From assembly GCA_046046245.1 (NCBI GenBank), contig JBJOKE010000031.1, positions 29,089 through 93,088 on the forward strand: a stretch of 64,000 nucleotides of DNA, written 5' to 3'. The notes below the pieces were generated by a model. It ran no database searches. It had not been told where the DNA came from and saw nothing but the letters and a program-made list of their open reading frames with translations. Positions 25,747 through 35,115 of this stretch are shown piece by piece; positions within the stretch are counted from its first letter, which is position 1, and every line of letters begins with the position of its first letter. This DNA comes from UBA4615 sp046046245 (GTDB lineage: Bacteria > Pseudomonadota > Gammaproteobacteria > Burkholderiales > Burkholderiaceae_E). Made by a program: the position numbers and the translations under genes.

Positions 25747-28188
25747 ATGAGTGGAGCCACCTCCACGGCCGTCTGGTTCGCGCTGGTTTGCGGAGCCGTG
25801 GCCGTGCTGTACGGCATCGTGTCCAGCCGCTGGATCCTCGGGCTGGATGCAGGAAACGAGAAGATGCAGTCGATCGCCGCGGCGATCCAGCAGGGTGCGA
25901 AGGCCTACCTCAACCGACAGTACCGGACGATCTCCATCGTCGGCGTGGTGCTGTTCCTCGTGATCCTCTTCGTGCCGGGCCTCGGCACCGCCACCGCGAT
26001 CGGCTTCGCCGTGGGCGCGATCCTGTCGGGCGCGGCCGGCTACATCGGCATGAACGTGTCGGTGAAGGCGAACGTGCGCACCGCGCAGGCGGCGACCCGC
26101 GGCCTGAACGACGCGCTCACGGTCGCGTTCCGCGGCGGCGCGATCACCGGCATGCTGGTGGTCGGTCTCGGCCTGCTGGGCGTCGCCGGCTTCTTCGTGT
26201 TCCTCGGCGGCATGGGCGCCGGCGACCACGTGCACGACGTGATCCGCCCGCTGATCGGCCTGGCCTTCGGCTCCTCGCTGATCTCGATCTTCGCGCGACT
26301 GGGCGGTGGCATCTTCACCAAGGGCGCCGACGTCGGCGCCGACCTCGTCGGCAAGGTCGAGGCGGGCATCCCCGAGGACGACCCGCGCAACCCGGCGGTG
26401 ATCGCCGACAACGTGGGCGACAACGTCGGCGACTGCGCGGGCATGGCGGCCGACCTGTTCGAGACCTACGCGGTCACGCTGATCGCGACCATGCTGCTCG
26501 GCGCGCTGCTGCTGACCAACGCGCCGATGGCGGCGGCCACCTACCCGCTCGCGCTCGGCGGCTTCGCGATCATCGCGTCGATCGTCGGCTGCGCGTTCGT
26601 CAAGGCGCAGCCCGGCGGCAAGATCATGAACGCGCTCTACCGCGGGCTGATCGTCGCGGGCGTGCTCGCGCTGGTGGCGTTCTACCCGATCACCAGCTGG
26701 CTGATCCCCGACAACGCGCTCGGCGGCACCGGCGCGGTGATGAAGGTCTACGGATCGGCGGTGGTCGGCCTGGTGCTGACCGCGCTGCTCGTCTGGATCA
26801 CCGAGTACTACACCGGCACCGAGTACAAGCCGGTCCGCTACATCGCGGCCGCCTCGGAGACCGGGCACGGCACCAACATCATCGCCGGCCTCGCGGTCTC
26901 GATGAAGTCGACCGCGTGGCCGGTGCTGATGGTCTGCGCCGCGATCCTCGTGTCGTACGCGCTCGCGGGGCTCTACGGCATCGCGATCGCCGCGACCTCG
27001 ATGCTCTCGATGGCCGGCATCATCGTGGCGCTCGACGCCTACGGCCCGATCACCGACAACGCGGGCGGCATCGCCGAGATGGCGGAGCTGCCCGACTCGG
27101 TGCGCGACATCACCGATCCGCTCGACGCGGTGGGCAACACCACCAAGGCGGTGACCAAGGGCTACGCGATCGGCTCGGCCGGCCTCGCCGCGCTGGTGCT
27201 GTTCGCCGACTACACGCACGCGCTCGAGTCGGCCGGCAAGGCGGTGTCGTTCGACCTGTCGAACCACATGGTCATCGTCGGCCTGTTCATCGGCGGGCTC
27301 GTGCCCTACCTCTTCGGCGCGATGGCGATGGAGGCGGTGGGCCGTGCCGCGGGCTCGGTGGTGGTCGAGGTGCGCCGCCAGTTCCGCGAGATCAAGGGGA
27401 TCATGGAAGGCACCGCGAAGCCGGAATACGGCCGTGCGGTCGACATGCTCACCACCGCGGCGATCAAGGAGATGATCGTCCCGTCGCTGCTGCCGGTGAT
27501 CGTGCCGATCCTGGTCGGCGTCTTCCTCGGCGCCGAGGCGCTGGGCGGCATGCTGATGGGCACGATCGTGACCGGTCTGTTCGTCGCGATCTCGATGTGC
27601 ACCGGCGGCGGCGCCTGGGACAACGCGAAGAAGTACATCGAGGAGGGCCACCACGGCGGCAAGGGCAGCGAGGCGCACAAGGCCGCGGTGACCGGAGACA
27701 CCGTCGGCGACCCGTACAAGGACACCGCCGGTCCCGCGGTGAACCCGCTGATCAAGATCATCAACATCGTCGCGCTGCTGCTGGTGCCGGTGCTGGGCGG
27801 CACGGGCGCGCCCGCCAAGCCCGCCGCCGCATCGCCCGCCCCGGCGGCGGTCGTCGCGCCGGCCGCGATCGCCAAGCCCGAGGCCGCGAAGCTCTACTTC
27901 GAGACCGGCGCGGTCGCGCTGCCCGCCGACGCGGGCACCGCGCTCGCGAAGATCGTGGAATGGGCGAAGGCCACGCCGGATGCGAAGATCGCGATCTCCG
28001 GGTTCCACGACAGCACCGGCAACGCGGAGCAGAACGCGGAGCTCGCGAAGAACCGCGCGAAGATCGTCCTCGACGTGCTGACCGCCGCGGGCGTGGCCGC
28101 CGACCGGGTCATGCTGCAGAAGCCGCAGCAGATGGACGGTGGCGACGGCCGCGAGGCCCGGCGCGTCGAGGTGGTCCCGGCGCCGTGA
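25747..28188 (+). CDS. hppA: Proton-translocating pyrophosphatase with C-terminal OmpA-like module
   Basis: Membrane pump that uses pyrophosphate hydrolysis to move protons, 813 residues with about 16 membrane helices. Substrate motifs are DVGADLVGKVEAGIPEDDPR and DNVGDNVGDCAGM; the determinant GNTTKA with Lys467 points to the potassium-independent class. Beyond the usual end (near residue 690) there is a Pro/Ala linker and, from about 712, an OmpA/MotB-like domain (YFETGAVALP, then GFHDSTGNAEQN, REARRVEV). AGGAG lies upstream of ATG 25747. The same C-terminal module recurs in the gene at 51337. Confidence 0.95.
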   Translation: MSGATSTAVWFALVCGAVAVLYGIVSSRWILGLDAGNEKMQSIAAAIQQGAKAYLNRQYRTISIVGVVLFLVILFVPGLGTATAIGFAVGAILSGAAGYIGMNVSVKANVRTAQAATRGLNDALTVAFRGGAITGMLVVGLGLLGVAGFFVFLGGMGAGDHVHDVIRPLIGLAFGSSLISIFARLGGGIFTKGADVGADLVGKVEAGIPEDDPRNPAVIADNVGDNVGDCAGMAADLFETYAVTLIATMLLGALLLTNAPMAAATYPLALGGFAIIASIVGCAFVKAQPGGKIMNALYRGLIVAGVLALVAFYPITSWLIPDNALGGTGAVMKVYGSAVVGLVLTALLVWITEYYTGTEYKPVRYIAAASETGHGTNIIAGLAVSMKSTAWPVLMVCAAILVSYALAGLYGIAIAATSMLSMAGIIVALDAYGPITDNAGGIAEMAELPDSVRDITDPLDAVGNTTKAVTKGYAIGSAGLAALVLFADYTHALESAGKAVSFDLSNHMVIVGLFIGGLVPYLFGAMAMEAVGRAAGSVVVEVRRQFREIKGIMEGTAKPEYGRAVDMLTTAAIKEMIVPSLLPVIVPILVGVFLGAEALGGMLMGTIVTGLFVAISMCTGGGAWDNAKKYIEEGHHGGKGSEAHKAAVTGDTVGDPYKDTAGPAVNPLIKIINIVALLLVPVLGGTGAPAKPAAASPAPAAVVAPAAIAKPEAAKLYFETGAVALPADAGTALAKIVEWAKATPDAKIAISGFHDSTGNAEQNAELAKNRAKIVLDVLTAAGVAADRVMLQKPQQMDGGDGREARRVEVVPAP

Positions 28189-28230
28189 CGCGACGCGCCC
28201 GATCCCAGAGACAGCACTGAAGGAACCTCG

Positions 28231-28995
28231 ATGCAGTTCAAGGACACCGTTGTCATCGTCACCGGCGGCGCCTCCGGTCTCGGCGGCGCCACCGCCGACG
28301 CCATCGTCGCCGGCGGCGGCAAGGTCGTGATCGCCGACGTCAACGCGGCGCTCGGCGACGAGAAGGTCCGCGCGCTCGGCGCGGCCGCGAAGTTCGTCAA
28401 GTGCGACGTGACCTCCGAAGCCGACGGCCAGGCCGTGGTCGAGGCGGCCGCGTCGTTCGGCGACCTGCGCGGCCTGGTCAACTGCGCGGGCATCGGCACG
28501 CCGGGCAAGACCGTCGGCAAGGACGGTCCGATGCGGCTGGCCGACTTCACCCGCGTGATCAACGTCAACCTGATCGGCACCTTCAACATGATCCGGCTCG
28601 CCGCGGCCGCGATGGTGAAGAACGCGCCGACGGCCGACGGCGAGCGCGGCGTGGTCGTCAACACCGCGTCGGTGGCGGCCTTCGACGGGCAGATCGGCCA
28701 GGCGGCCTACTCGGCCTCGAAGGGCGGCATCGTCGGCATGACGCTGCCGATCGCGCGCGACCTGGCGCGCGACGGCGTGCGCGTCGTGACCATCGCGCCG
28801 GGCCTGTTCCTCACGCCGCTGCTGCTCGGGCTGCCGAAGGAGGCGCAGGACTCGCTGGGCAAGCAGGTGCCCTTCCCGTCGCGTCTGGGCCGTCCGCCCG
28901 AGTACGCGCAGCTCGTGCAGCAGATCTTCGAGAACACGATGCTGAACGGCGAGACGATCCGCCTGGACGGCGCGATCCGGATGGCTCCGCGCTGA
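28231..28995 (+). CDS. SDR-family 3-hydroxyacyl-CoA dehydrogenase-like protein
   Basis: 254-residue NAD-dependent short-chain dehydrogenase. Cofactor loop TGGASGLGGAT, CDVTSE, NCAGIG, catalytic Ser in NTASVAAFDGQ and YSASKGG (Tyr and Lys). The pattern, including FDGQIGQAAYSASKGGIVGM, resembles the type-2 3-hydroxyacyl-CoA / 2-methyl-3-hydroxybutyryl-CoA dehydrogenases, but substrate is not provable here. AAGGA lies upstream of ATG 28231. It follows hppA by 42 bases and could share its transcript. Confidence 0.85.
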   Translation: MQFKDTVVIVTGGASGLGGATADAIVAGGGKVVIADVNAALGDEKVRALGAAAKFVKCDVTSEADGQAVVEAAASFGDLRGLVNCAGIGTPGKTVGKDGPMRLADFTRVINVNLIGTFNMIRLAAAAMVKNAPTADGERGVVVNTASVAAFDGQIGQAAYSASKGGIVGMTLPIARDLARDGVRVVTIAPGLFLTPLLLGLPKEAQDSLGKQVPFPSRLGRPPEYAQLVQQIFENTMLNGETIRLDGAIRMAPR

Positions 28996-29040
28996 ACGGC
29001 GCGTGCCGGCGCGGCGACCCGCCGCGTCGGCCGCGCCCGC

Positions 29041-30447
29041 TCACTTCGGCGGCTCGAGGCTCCGGCTCTTCGCCACTGGCCCGCCGCCCTCGAGCCAGCG
29101 CCCGAGCGCCAGCACCGACGCGTCGCGGTCGCGGGCGCCGACGATCTGCAGCGACACCGGCAGCCCCTCGGCGAGCCCGTCGGGCAGCGCGAGCGTGGGC
29201 AGCCCGACGAAGCTGAATGCCAGCGTCTGGCCGAGCACCGCCTCGCGCGTGGTGAGCGTGCCGCCCTCGACCTGCACCTCCATCTGGCCGCGCAGCGGCG
29301 GCGTGACCGCGGTGGTGGGCAGCAGCAGCGCGTCATGGTCGCGCAGCACCGCGTCGAGCTCGGCGCGCAGCACCTCGCGCTCGCGCATCGCGTCGAGGTA
29401 GACCTGGGTGGCCTGCTTCGCGCCGTCGCGCATCGGCGCGAGCACCGACTCGGAGAACCCCTCGCCGCCCGCGGCGAGCGCCGCGCGGTGCACGAACGCG
29501 GCCTCGGCGCGGACGATCGCGGTGTAGGCGCCGATGGCGCGCGCGAGCGACGGCACGTCGACGTCGACGACCTCCGCATGCGCACGCAGCCCCGCCACGC
29601 GCGCATCGAACCAGGCCCGGACCGCCGGCGAGAGCCGCCCCTTCAGCCATGCGGCCGGCACCGCGATCCGCGGCCGCCGCGCGACCACGCCGTGCGCCAC
29701 GCGCCGTCCGGCCATCACCTCGTGGAGCAGCGCCGCGTCGTCGACCGAGCGCGCGAGCGGGCCCGCGTGGTCGCAGGTCCACGACAGGTGCAGCGCGCCG
29801 GCGAGCGGGATCGCGCCGAAGCTCGGCTTGAAGCCCACCACGCCGCAGAACGCCGCGGGAATGCGCACCGAGCCGCCGGTGTCGCTGCCCAGGCCCGCGA
29901 AGCCGATGCCCACCGCGGTGGCCACGCCCGCGCCGCTCGACGAGCCGCCGGCCTGCCGGGCCGGATCGAAGGGGTTCTTCACGTCGCCCGTCCAGGCGTT
30001 CTCGCCGGTGGCGCCGAGCGCGATCTCGTGCAGGTTCGTCTTCGCGAAGGGCAGCGCGCCCGCGGCGCGCAGGCGGGTCACCGCGACCGACTCGCCGCCG
30101 AAGTCCGGCAGCGGCGCGCGCGTGCCGGCCGCGCTGGGCAGGCCGTCGACGTTGTAGAGGTCCTTGATCGTGAGCGGGATGCCGTGCAGCGGGCCGAGCG
30201 GACGGCCGTCGCGGGCCCGCGCATCGAGCGCGTCGGCCGCGCGCGCGGCCGCATCCCAGTCGACGACGGCGATCGCGTTCAGGTCGGCGTGCACATCGGC
30301 CGCGGCCCGGGCCTCGTCCAGCAGCGCGCGCGCGCTCGTGCGGCCGGCCGCGATCGCGGCGACGGTCTCGCGGATGCCGGGGCGGCGGGCGGCCGCGTTC
30401 GACGACGGAACGGCGGCCGGGCGGGCGGAACGGTCGGTGGAGGTCAT
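29041..30447 (-). CDS. Amidase-signature family amidase
   Basis: 468-residue Ser-cisSer-Lys hydrolase. The lysine is K95 in PLTIKDLYN, the cis-serine is in AGGSSSG (169-171) and the nucleophile is S193 in GSDTGGSVRIPAAF. Substrate amides range widely; it could also be a GatA paralogue, but no gatB or gatC is near and a GatA would usually be longer with different flanking genes. It is divergent from ggt over 51 bases, where a TATAGT element lies near 30454. Confidence 0.88.
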   Translation of the reverse strand: MTSTDRSARPAAVPSSNAAARRPGIRETVAAIAAGRTSARALLDEARAAADVHADLNAIAVVDWDAAARAADALDARARDGRPLGPLHGIPLTIKDLYNVDGLPSAAGTRAPLPDFGGESVAVTRLRAAGALPFAKTNLHEIALGATGENAWTGDVKNPFDPARQAGGSSSGAGVATAVGIGFAGLGSDTGGSVRIPAAFCGVVGFKPSFGAIPLAGALHLSWTCDHAGPLARSVDDAALLHEVMAGRRVAHGVVARRPRIAVPAAWLKGRLSPAVRAWFDARVAGLRAHAEVVDVDVPSLARAIGAYTAIVRAEAAFVHRAALAAGGEGFSESVLAPMRDGAKQATQVYLDAMREREVLRAELDAVLRDHDALLLPTTAVTPPLRGQMEVQVEGGTLTTREAVLGQTLAFSFVGLPTLALPDGLAEGLPVSLQIVGARDRDASVLALGRWLEGGGPVAKSRSLEPPK

Positions 30448-30498
30448 CTGCGTATAGTAGCGGGGCCCCGCGCCGCCCTGCCCGCCGACGAGACCGCG

Positions 30499-32319
30499 AT
30501 GACCCGACGCCCGTTCCGCTCGATCGCCCGCGTGCTGCCGGTGGCCGCGGTCCTCGTGGTCGTCCTGGGCCTCGCCAGCCCGCAGTCGGCGCGCGCGCAG
30601 GCGCCGTCGCAGCCCGAGGGCGCGAGCGGCTTCGCGCCGAAGGCGGCCGTGAGCGCGAAGAACGAGATGGTCGCGACCGCGAACCCGCACGCGACCCGCG
30701 CCGGCCTCGAGATGCTGCTGCGCGGCGGCACCGCGATCGATGCCGCGGTCGCCGCGCAGATGGTGCTCACGCTGGTCGAGCCCCAGTCCTCCGGCATCGG
30801 CGGCGGCGCCTTCCTGCTGCATCGCGACGCCCGCACCAACGGCGTCGTCGCCTGGGACGGTCGCGAGACCGCGCCCGCCGCCGCCGACGAGCGCCTGTTC
30901 ATCGGAGCCGACGGCAAGCCGCTCGCGTTCCTCGACGCGGTCGTGGGCGGCCGTTCGGTCGGCACGCCGGGCGCCGTGCGGATGCTCGAGGCCGCCCACG
31001 CGCGCCATGGCCGCCTGCCCTGGGCCACGCTCTTCGGGCCCGCCATCCGGCTGGCCACCGAGGGCTTCGAGGTGAGCCCGCGCCTGAACACCCTGCTCGC
31101 CTCCGAGCGCTTCCTCAAGCGCGATCCGGCCGCCGCCCGCCACTTCTACGCGCCCGACGGCACGCCCTGGCCGGTGGGCCACCGGCTGCGCAATCCCGAG
31201 CTCGCCGACACGCTCGCGCAGATCGCGAAACGCGGCAGCCTCGCGCTGCACACCGGTCCGATCGCGCGGGACATCGTCGCCGCGGTCCAGGGCCATCCGA
31301 CCAACCCGGGCCTGCTCACCGAGCGCGACCTCGCGTTCTACGTGCCCGTCGAGCGCGAGCCGCTGTGCACGCCGTACCGGCGATGGGTGGTCTGCGGGAT
31401 GCCGCCGCCGTCGTCGGGCGCGATCGCGGTCGCGCAGATCCTCGGCATCGTCGACGCCGCGCGCGGGCCCGCGCTCGCAGGGCCCGACGGGACGCTGCGC
31501 GCCGACGGCGTGCACGTGCTCGCCGAGGCCGGCGCGCTCGCGTTCGCCGACCGCAACCGCTACGTCGCCGATCCGGCCTTCGTCGCGCCGCCGAAGGGAC
31601 TGGTCGCGCCGCGCTACCTCGCCTCGCGCGCCGCGCTGATCGGCGAACGCGCGATGGGCCGCGCCGCGCCCGGCGACCCCGACGGCATGCCGCGCGCGGC
31701 CGTCGAGGAGGCCACCCTCGAGCAGCCCGCAACCTCCCACCTGTCGATCGTCGACGCCGCCGGCAACGCGGTCGCGATGACCACCACGATCGAGGACCAG
31801 TTCGGCGCGCGTACCCTCGTGCGCGGTTTCCTGCTGAACAACCAGCTGACCGACTTCTCGTTCGCCGCGACCGAGGGCGGCGCGCCGGTGGCCAACCGCG
31901 TGCAGGGCGGCAAGCGCCCGCGCAGCTCGATGGCGCCCACCCTCGTGTTCGAGCGCGCGGGCGGTCCCGACGACGCGCCCCGTCGCGGCGAGCTCGTGAT
32001 GTCCGTGGGCTCGCCCGGCGGCTCGCAGATCATCGGCTACGTCGCGCGCACGCTGCTGCTGACGCTGCGCGACGGCCTCGAGCTGCAGAGCGCGATCGCG
32101 ATGCCCAACCTGGGCAGCCGCAACGGCCCGCTCGAGATCGAGGCCGGGCGCATGCCCGCCGGACTCGCCGAGGCGCTGCGCGCGCGCGGCCACGAGGTCC
32201 GCGAGCTGCCGATGACCAGCGGCCTGCAGGGCATCGTCCGGCGCTGCGACCGGCCCGGCCGGTGTACGCTCGTCGGCGGGGCCGACCCGCGCCGCGAAGG
32301 GCTCGTGCTCGGCCGCTGA
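30499..32319 (+). CDS. ggt: Gamma-glutamyltransferase
   Basis: Periplasmic Ntn-hydrolase that transfers or hydrolyses the gamma-glutamyl group of glutathione, made as a 606-residue precursor with a signal peptide (residues 1-34, ending SARAQ). Autocleavage should expose T412 in the ATSHLSIVD motif as new N-terminus of the small subunit. The large subunit has EPQSSGIGGGAFLL and DGRETAP; the small one has NNQLTDFS, GGKRPRSSMAPT and SPGGSQIIGY. A gammaGlu-releasing enzyme sits in the same window as a DUF1445 cluster, but no direct link is visible. Confidence 0.95.
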   Translation: MTRRPFRSIARVLPVAAVLVVVLGLASPQSARAQAPSQPEGASGFAPKAAVSAKNEMVATANPHATRAGLEMLLRGGTAIDAAVAAQMVLTLVEPQSSGIGGGAFLLHRDARTNGVVAWDGRETAPAAADERLFIGADGKPLAFLDAVVGGRSVGTPGAVRMLEAAHARHGRLPWATLFGPAIRLATEGFEVSPRLNTLLASERFLKRDPAAARHFYAPDGTPWPVGHRLRNPELADTLAQIAKRGSLALHTGPIARDIVAAVQGHPTNPGLLTERDLAFYVPVEREPLCTPYRRWVVCGMPPPSSGAIAVAQILGIVDAARGPALAGPDGTLRADGVHVLAEAGALAFADRNRYVADPAFVAPPKGLVAPRYLASRAALIGERAMGRAAPGDPDGMPRAAVEEATLEQPATSHLSIVDAAGNAVAMTTTIEDQFGARTLVRGFLLNNQLTDFSFAATEGGAPVANRVQGGKRPRSSMAPTLVFERAGGPDDAPRRGELVMSVGSPGGSQIIGYVARTLLLTLRDGLELQSAIAMPNLGSRNGPLEIEAGRMPAGLAEALRARGHEVRELPMTSGLQGIVRRCDRPGRCTLVGGADPRREGLVLGR

Positions 32320-32347
32320 CCCGCCACGCCTGCCGAGGAGACCCGCG

Positions 32348-32617
32348 ATGCAACGCCGTCCGCTGAACACCGAGAAGCTGCGCGCCGCCGGGTACGACCC
32401 GCGCGGACAGCGCCTGGAGATCGAGTTCCGTTCGGGCGAGGTGAAGGCCTACAAGGCCGTGCCCGACGAGGTCGCTCGCCGCTTCTTCTCGTCGCCGAAC
32501 CCCGAGGCGTACTGGGAGGACCGGATCGCCGAGGAATACGTGGTCGAGCGCGCCGCCGGCGCGCGCGACGCCGACGCGCGCGCCAAGCTCGACGCGCTGT
32601 TCGGCAAGAAGGACTGA
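32348..32617 (+). CDS. KTSC-domain protein
   Basis: 89 residues. The KTSC pattern is clear: LRAAGYDPRGQRLEIEF, GEVKAYKAVPDEV, FFSSPNPEAYWEDRI, EEYVVERA. These small domains are widespread with unknown role, sometimes fused to nucleic-acid proteins. GAGGAG lies upstream of ATG 32348. It is 28 bases behind ggt and 33 bases before the next SDR gene, so it may be in one transcript with both. Confidence 0.75.
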   Translation: MQRRPLNTEKLRAAGYDPRGQRLEIEFRSGEVKAYKAVPDEVARRFFSSPNPEAYWEDRIAEEYVVERAAGARDADARAKLDALFGKKD

Positions 32618-32650
32618 GACACGAGACCCACCCCCACGAGGAGACCCTGG

Positions 32651-33415
32651 ATGAGCCTGTTCGACCTGACCGGCAAGGTCGCGATCGTCACCGGATCGAG
32701 CCGCGGCATCGGCCGCTCGATCGCCGAGAACCTCGCCGCACACGGCGCGAAGGTCGTCGTCTCGAGCCGCAAGGCCGACGCCTGCCAGGTGGTCGTCGAC
32801 GCGATCACGAAGGCCGGCGGCACCGCGATCGCGATCCCGGCCAACATCAGCGACAAGGCCGGCCTGCAGCGGCTGGTCGACGAGACCCGCAAGGCCTTCG
32901 GCCCGATCGACGTGCTGGTCTGCAACGCCGCCTCGAACCCCTACTTCGGCCCGTCCTCGGGCATGGGCGACGAGGTGTTCGAGAAGATCATGCGCAACAA
33001 CGTGCTCTCGAACCACTGGCTGTGCCAGATGGTGCAGCCGGACATGGCGGCGAGGAAGGACGGCGCGATCATCATCGTGTCGTCGATCGGCGGCCTGAAG
33101 GGCTCGACCGAGATCGGCGCCTACTGCATCTCGAAGGCGGCGGACATGCAGCTGGCGCGCAACCTCGCGTGCGAGTGGGGGCCGCTGAACATCCGGGTGA
33201 ACTGCATCGCGCCGGGGCTGATCAAGACGGATTTCGCGCGCGCGCTGTACGAGGATCCGGCGCGCAAGGCGGCGGCGGAGGCGCGGTTCCCGTTGCGGCG
33301 GTTGGGTGAGCCGGACGACATCGGGGGCATCGCGGTGATGCTGGCGAGTCGGGCCGGGGCGTTCATCACGGGGCAGAGCATCGTGGCGGACGGGGGGGCG
33401 ACGATCACCGGGTGA
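32651..33415 (+). CDS. SDR-family oxidoreductase
   Basis: 254-residue dehydrogenase with the NAD(P) loop TGSSRGIGRS, SRKADACQ, CNAASNPYFGPSS and the YCISKAA catalytic Tyr/Lys. The ending IVADGGATITG is standard. The NPYFG stretch resembles the DHRS4-like/3-oxoacyl-ACP-reductase branch; the true substrate is unknown. G-rich codons in the last 150 bases make the DNA look odd but the reading is intact. Confidence 0.85.
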   Translation: MSLFDLTGKVAIVTGSSRGIGRSIAENLAAHGAKVVVSSRKADACQVVVDAITKAGGTAIAIPANISDKAGLQRLVDETRKAFGPIDVLVCNAASNPYFGPSSGMGDEVFEKIMRNNVLSNHWLCQMVQPDMAARKDGAIIIVSSIGGLKGSTEIGAYCISKAADMQLARNLACEWGPLNIRVNCIAPGLIKTDFARALYEDPARKAAAEARFPLRRLGEPDDIGGIAVMLASRAGAFITGQSIVADGGATITG

Positions 33416-33474
33416 TCGGTATCGCTGCGGGTCGGCGTCACCCCTGGCCCGGGGCCGGTGAGCCGACCGGTCCT

Positions 33475-34206
33475 TCAGCGGCGCAGATCCTCGAAGGCCT
33501 CGAATTCCCAGCTGCGCATCGCGAACAGGAGCGTGTAGCCGGCACGGTCCTTCTGGGCGAGCCGCTGATCGGCGAGATGCTGCTGGGAAAAGTCCTGCGC
33601 CAGGCGCTGCATCCGCTCGACGAATGACGGTGCAAGGCTGCTGCTGATGGAGCCGTGTGCCAGCACCAGCCCTTCGCCGTGACCGTCGAAGGAGCCGGCA
33701 AAGTAATCATGCAGCGCATGATTGCGGAAATAGTCCATCACCGGTCCGTGCGGCCGCCAGCGGAAGGTCTTGGCGAGCTTGAGCCGATAGCGATTCAGCG
33801 GCTTGAGCTCGATGACGCCGATGCGGTCGAGTCGCACCAGGTACTTCGTGCACTCGGCTGTCGTCAACCGGTACGTCGACACGATCTGCTCCTGCGTCCA
33901 CTGGCTCAGCACGCAGATGGCCACCAGCAGCAGCTTCACGTCAGCGACGACGGCTCTTTCCTGCGCCTGCGTGAGTTCCGCCAGCAAGGGCTGAGCGTCT
34001 GCGACACGTCTGGCGAGTTCGGCGAAATCGAGCCTGAGCACCCGGCAGATCGCGTCGATACGCGAGAGTGACATGTCGCCCTTGGCCAGCATCCGCTTGA
34101 CGCTGGACTCGGCCATCCCCAGCCGTCGCGCGAGATCGGCGTAGGTCATTCCTGCGGCCTTGAGCTCCTTCTTGACGGCGAGAACGAGATCCGCGGTTGT
34201 GCTCAT
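33475..34206 (-). CDS. XRE-type regulator with winged-helix C-domain
   Basis: 243 residues. The N-terminal helix-turn-helix spans about 20-44 (MTYADLARRLGMAESSVKRM), and a second winged-helix-like domain lies at about 98-145 (WTQEQIVSTYRLTTAECT, then a hairpin), ending in a helical tail of unknown role. The base composition is lower in GC than the neighbouring genes. It is divergent from the YiiX-like gene over 158 bases with two inverted repeats, so autoregulation and control of that gene are plausible. I place the start at ATG 34206. Confidence 0.8.
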   Translation of the reverse strand: MSTTADLVLAVKKELKAAGMTYADLARRLGMAESSVKRMLAKGDMSLSRIDAICRVLRLDFAELARRVADAQPLLAELTQAQERAVVADVKLLLVAICVLSQWTQEQIVSTYRLTTAECTKYLVRLDRIGVIELKPLNRYRLKLAKTFRWRPHGPVMDYFRNHALHDYFAGSFDGHGEGLVLAHGSISSSLAPSFVERMQRLAQDFSQQHLADQRLAQKDRAGYTLLFAMRSWEFEAFEDLRR

Positions 34207-34252
34207 GGTGGATCCTGCAGAGGTGGAGCGGATTCGCCCGCATCCGCCCAAA

Positions 34253-34283
34253 GTATCTCGAATCGATACCGAAAGGTGTTTCG
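34253..34283. promoter_or_regulatory. Candidate operators of the XRE regulator
   Basis: Two neighbouring inverted repeats lie between the divergent genes: GTATC at 34253-34257 with GATAC at 34265-34269 (7-base spacer), and CGAAA at 34270-34274 with TTTCG at 34279-34283 (4-base spacer). They start 47 bases upstream of the regulator's start. No binding data; the pairing is the only evidence. Confidence 0.4.
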
Positions 34284-34364
34284 ACTTCGACTTGTCTCAT
34301 CTCGCTATGCCGCGTGACTCGGACGCCTCAAGCTGCGCTTCATTCCCACTGCAGGAGTTGCGCC

Positions 34365-35087
34365 ATGTCGACATTCGGTCGCCGTTTCAACCTTCGGGCT
34401 CGGACCGCCGCGCTCGTACTCGGTGCCGCCGTCGGCGCCCTGGCCCATGCGGAAGACGGCACGGGTCGGCATACGGTTCAGGATGTCCGTGTGACGGCAG
34501 GAACCCCGAACCCCGGGCTGGCCGTCGGCGACGTGATCTTCACCAGCGTGACTGCCAGGCCCTTCCGCGAGGTGGCCGCGGCGACCGATTCGTGGACCAA
34601 CCACGTTGGCATCGTTCTCGCCATCGACGGCGATGAGCCGCTGATCGGAGAAAGCACCTTCCCGTTCTCCCGCACGACATCGCTCTCGAAGTTCGTTGCG
34701 CGGTCACGGAACGGGCGCTATGCGGTCGCCAGGCTGAAGACCGATCTGACGTCCGACGAGCGGCAACGCGTGGTCATCGCCGCCGAGCGGCGCACCGGCG
34801 TTCTCTACGACACCGGGTTCGACCTGCATTCCCGCCGCCAGTTCTGCTCACGCTACGTGCGCGAAGTGCTCGCCGAGGCGACGGGCGTCGATGTCGGCGA
34901 GGTTCAGACCTTTGCGGATCTGCTGAAGCAGCAGCCGGGGGCGAGCCTGGGTTTCTGGAAACTCTGGTACTTCGGCCGCATCCCTTGGGAGAGAGCGACG
35001 GTGACGCCGGCCAGTCTGCTCCGGAGTCCGGCACTGCAGATCATCTTCGACAGTGCCGCAAGCGTGCCGGCGGCACGACCCGCATGA
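34365..35087 (+). CDS. Exported permuted papain-like (YiiX/NlpC-P60 type) cysteine hydrolase
   Basis: 240 residues with a signal peptide (about 1-29, ending ALAHA) and a small catalytic domain. The order His (H80, WTNHVGIV), acidic (E96, LIGESTF) and Cys (C161, QFCSRYVRE) fits the circularly permuted NlpC/P60 superfamily such as YiiX, where the histidine precedes the cysteine. These are thought to be amidases or acyl-thioester hydrolases of lipids or cell wall; the substrate here is unknown. AGGAG lies 7 bases upstream of ATG 34365. It is exported, so it acts in the periplasm or outside. Confidence 0.75.
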   Translation: MSTFGRRFNLRARTAALVLGAAVGALAHAEDGTGRHTVQDVRVTAGTPNPGLAVGDVIFTSVTARPFREVAAATDSWTNHVGIVLAIDGDEPLIGESTFPFSRTTSLSKFVARSRNGRYAVARLKTDLTSDERQRVVIAAERRTGVLYDTGFDLHSRRQFCSRYVREVLAEATGVDVGEVQTFADLLKQQPGASLGFWKLWYFGRIPWERATVTPASLLRSPALQIIFDSAASVPAARPA

Positions 35088-35115
35088 CCCGCCCCCGAGC
35101 CGAGGCCACATCATC

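Noticed and set aside
29041..30447. GatA subunit of the amidotransferase for tRNA
   Set aside because: No gatB or gatC nearby and the sequence is closer to general amidase-signature hydrolases.
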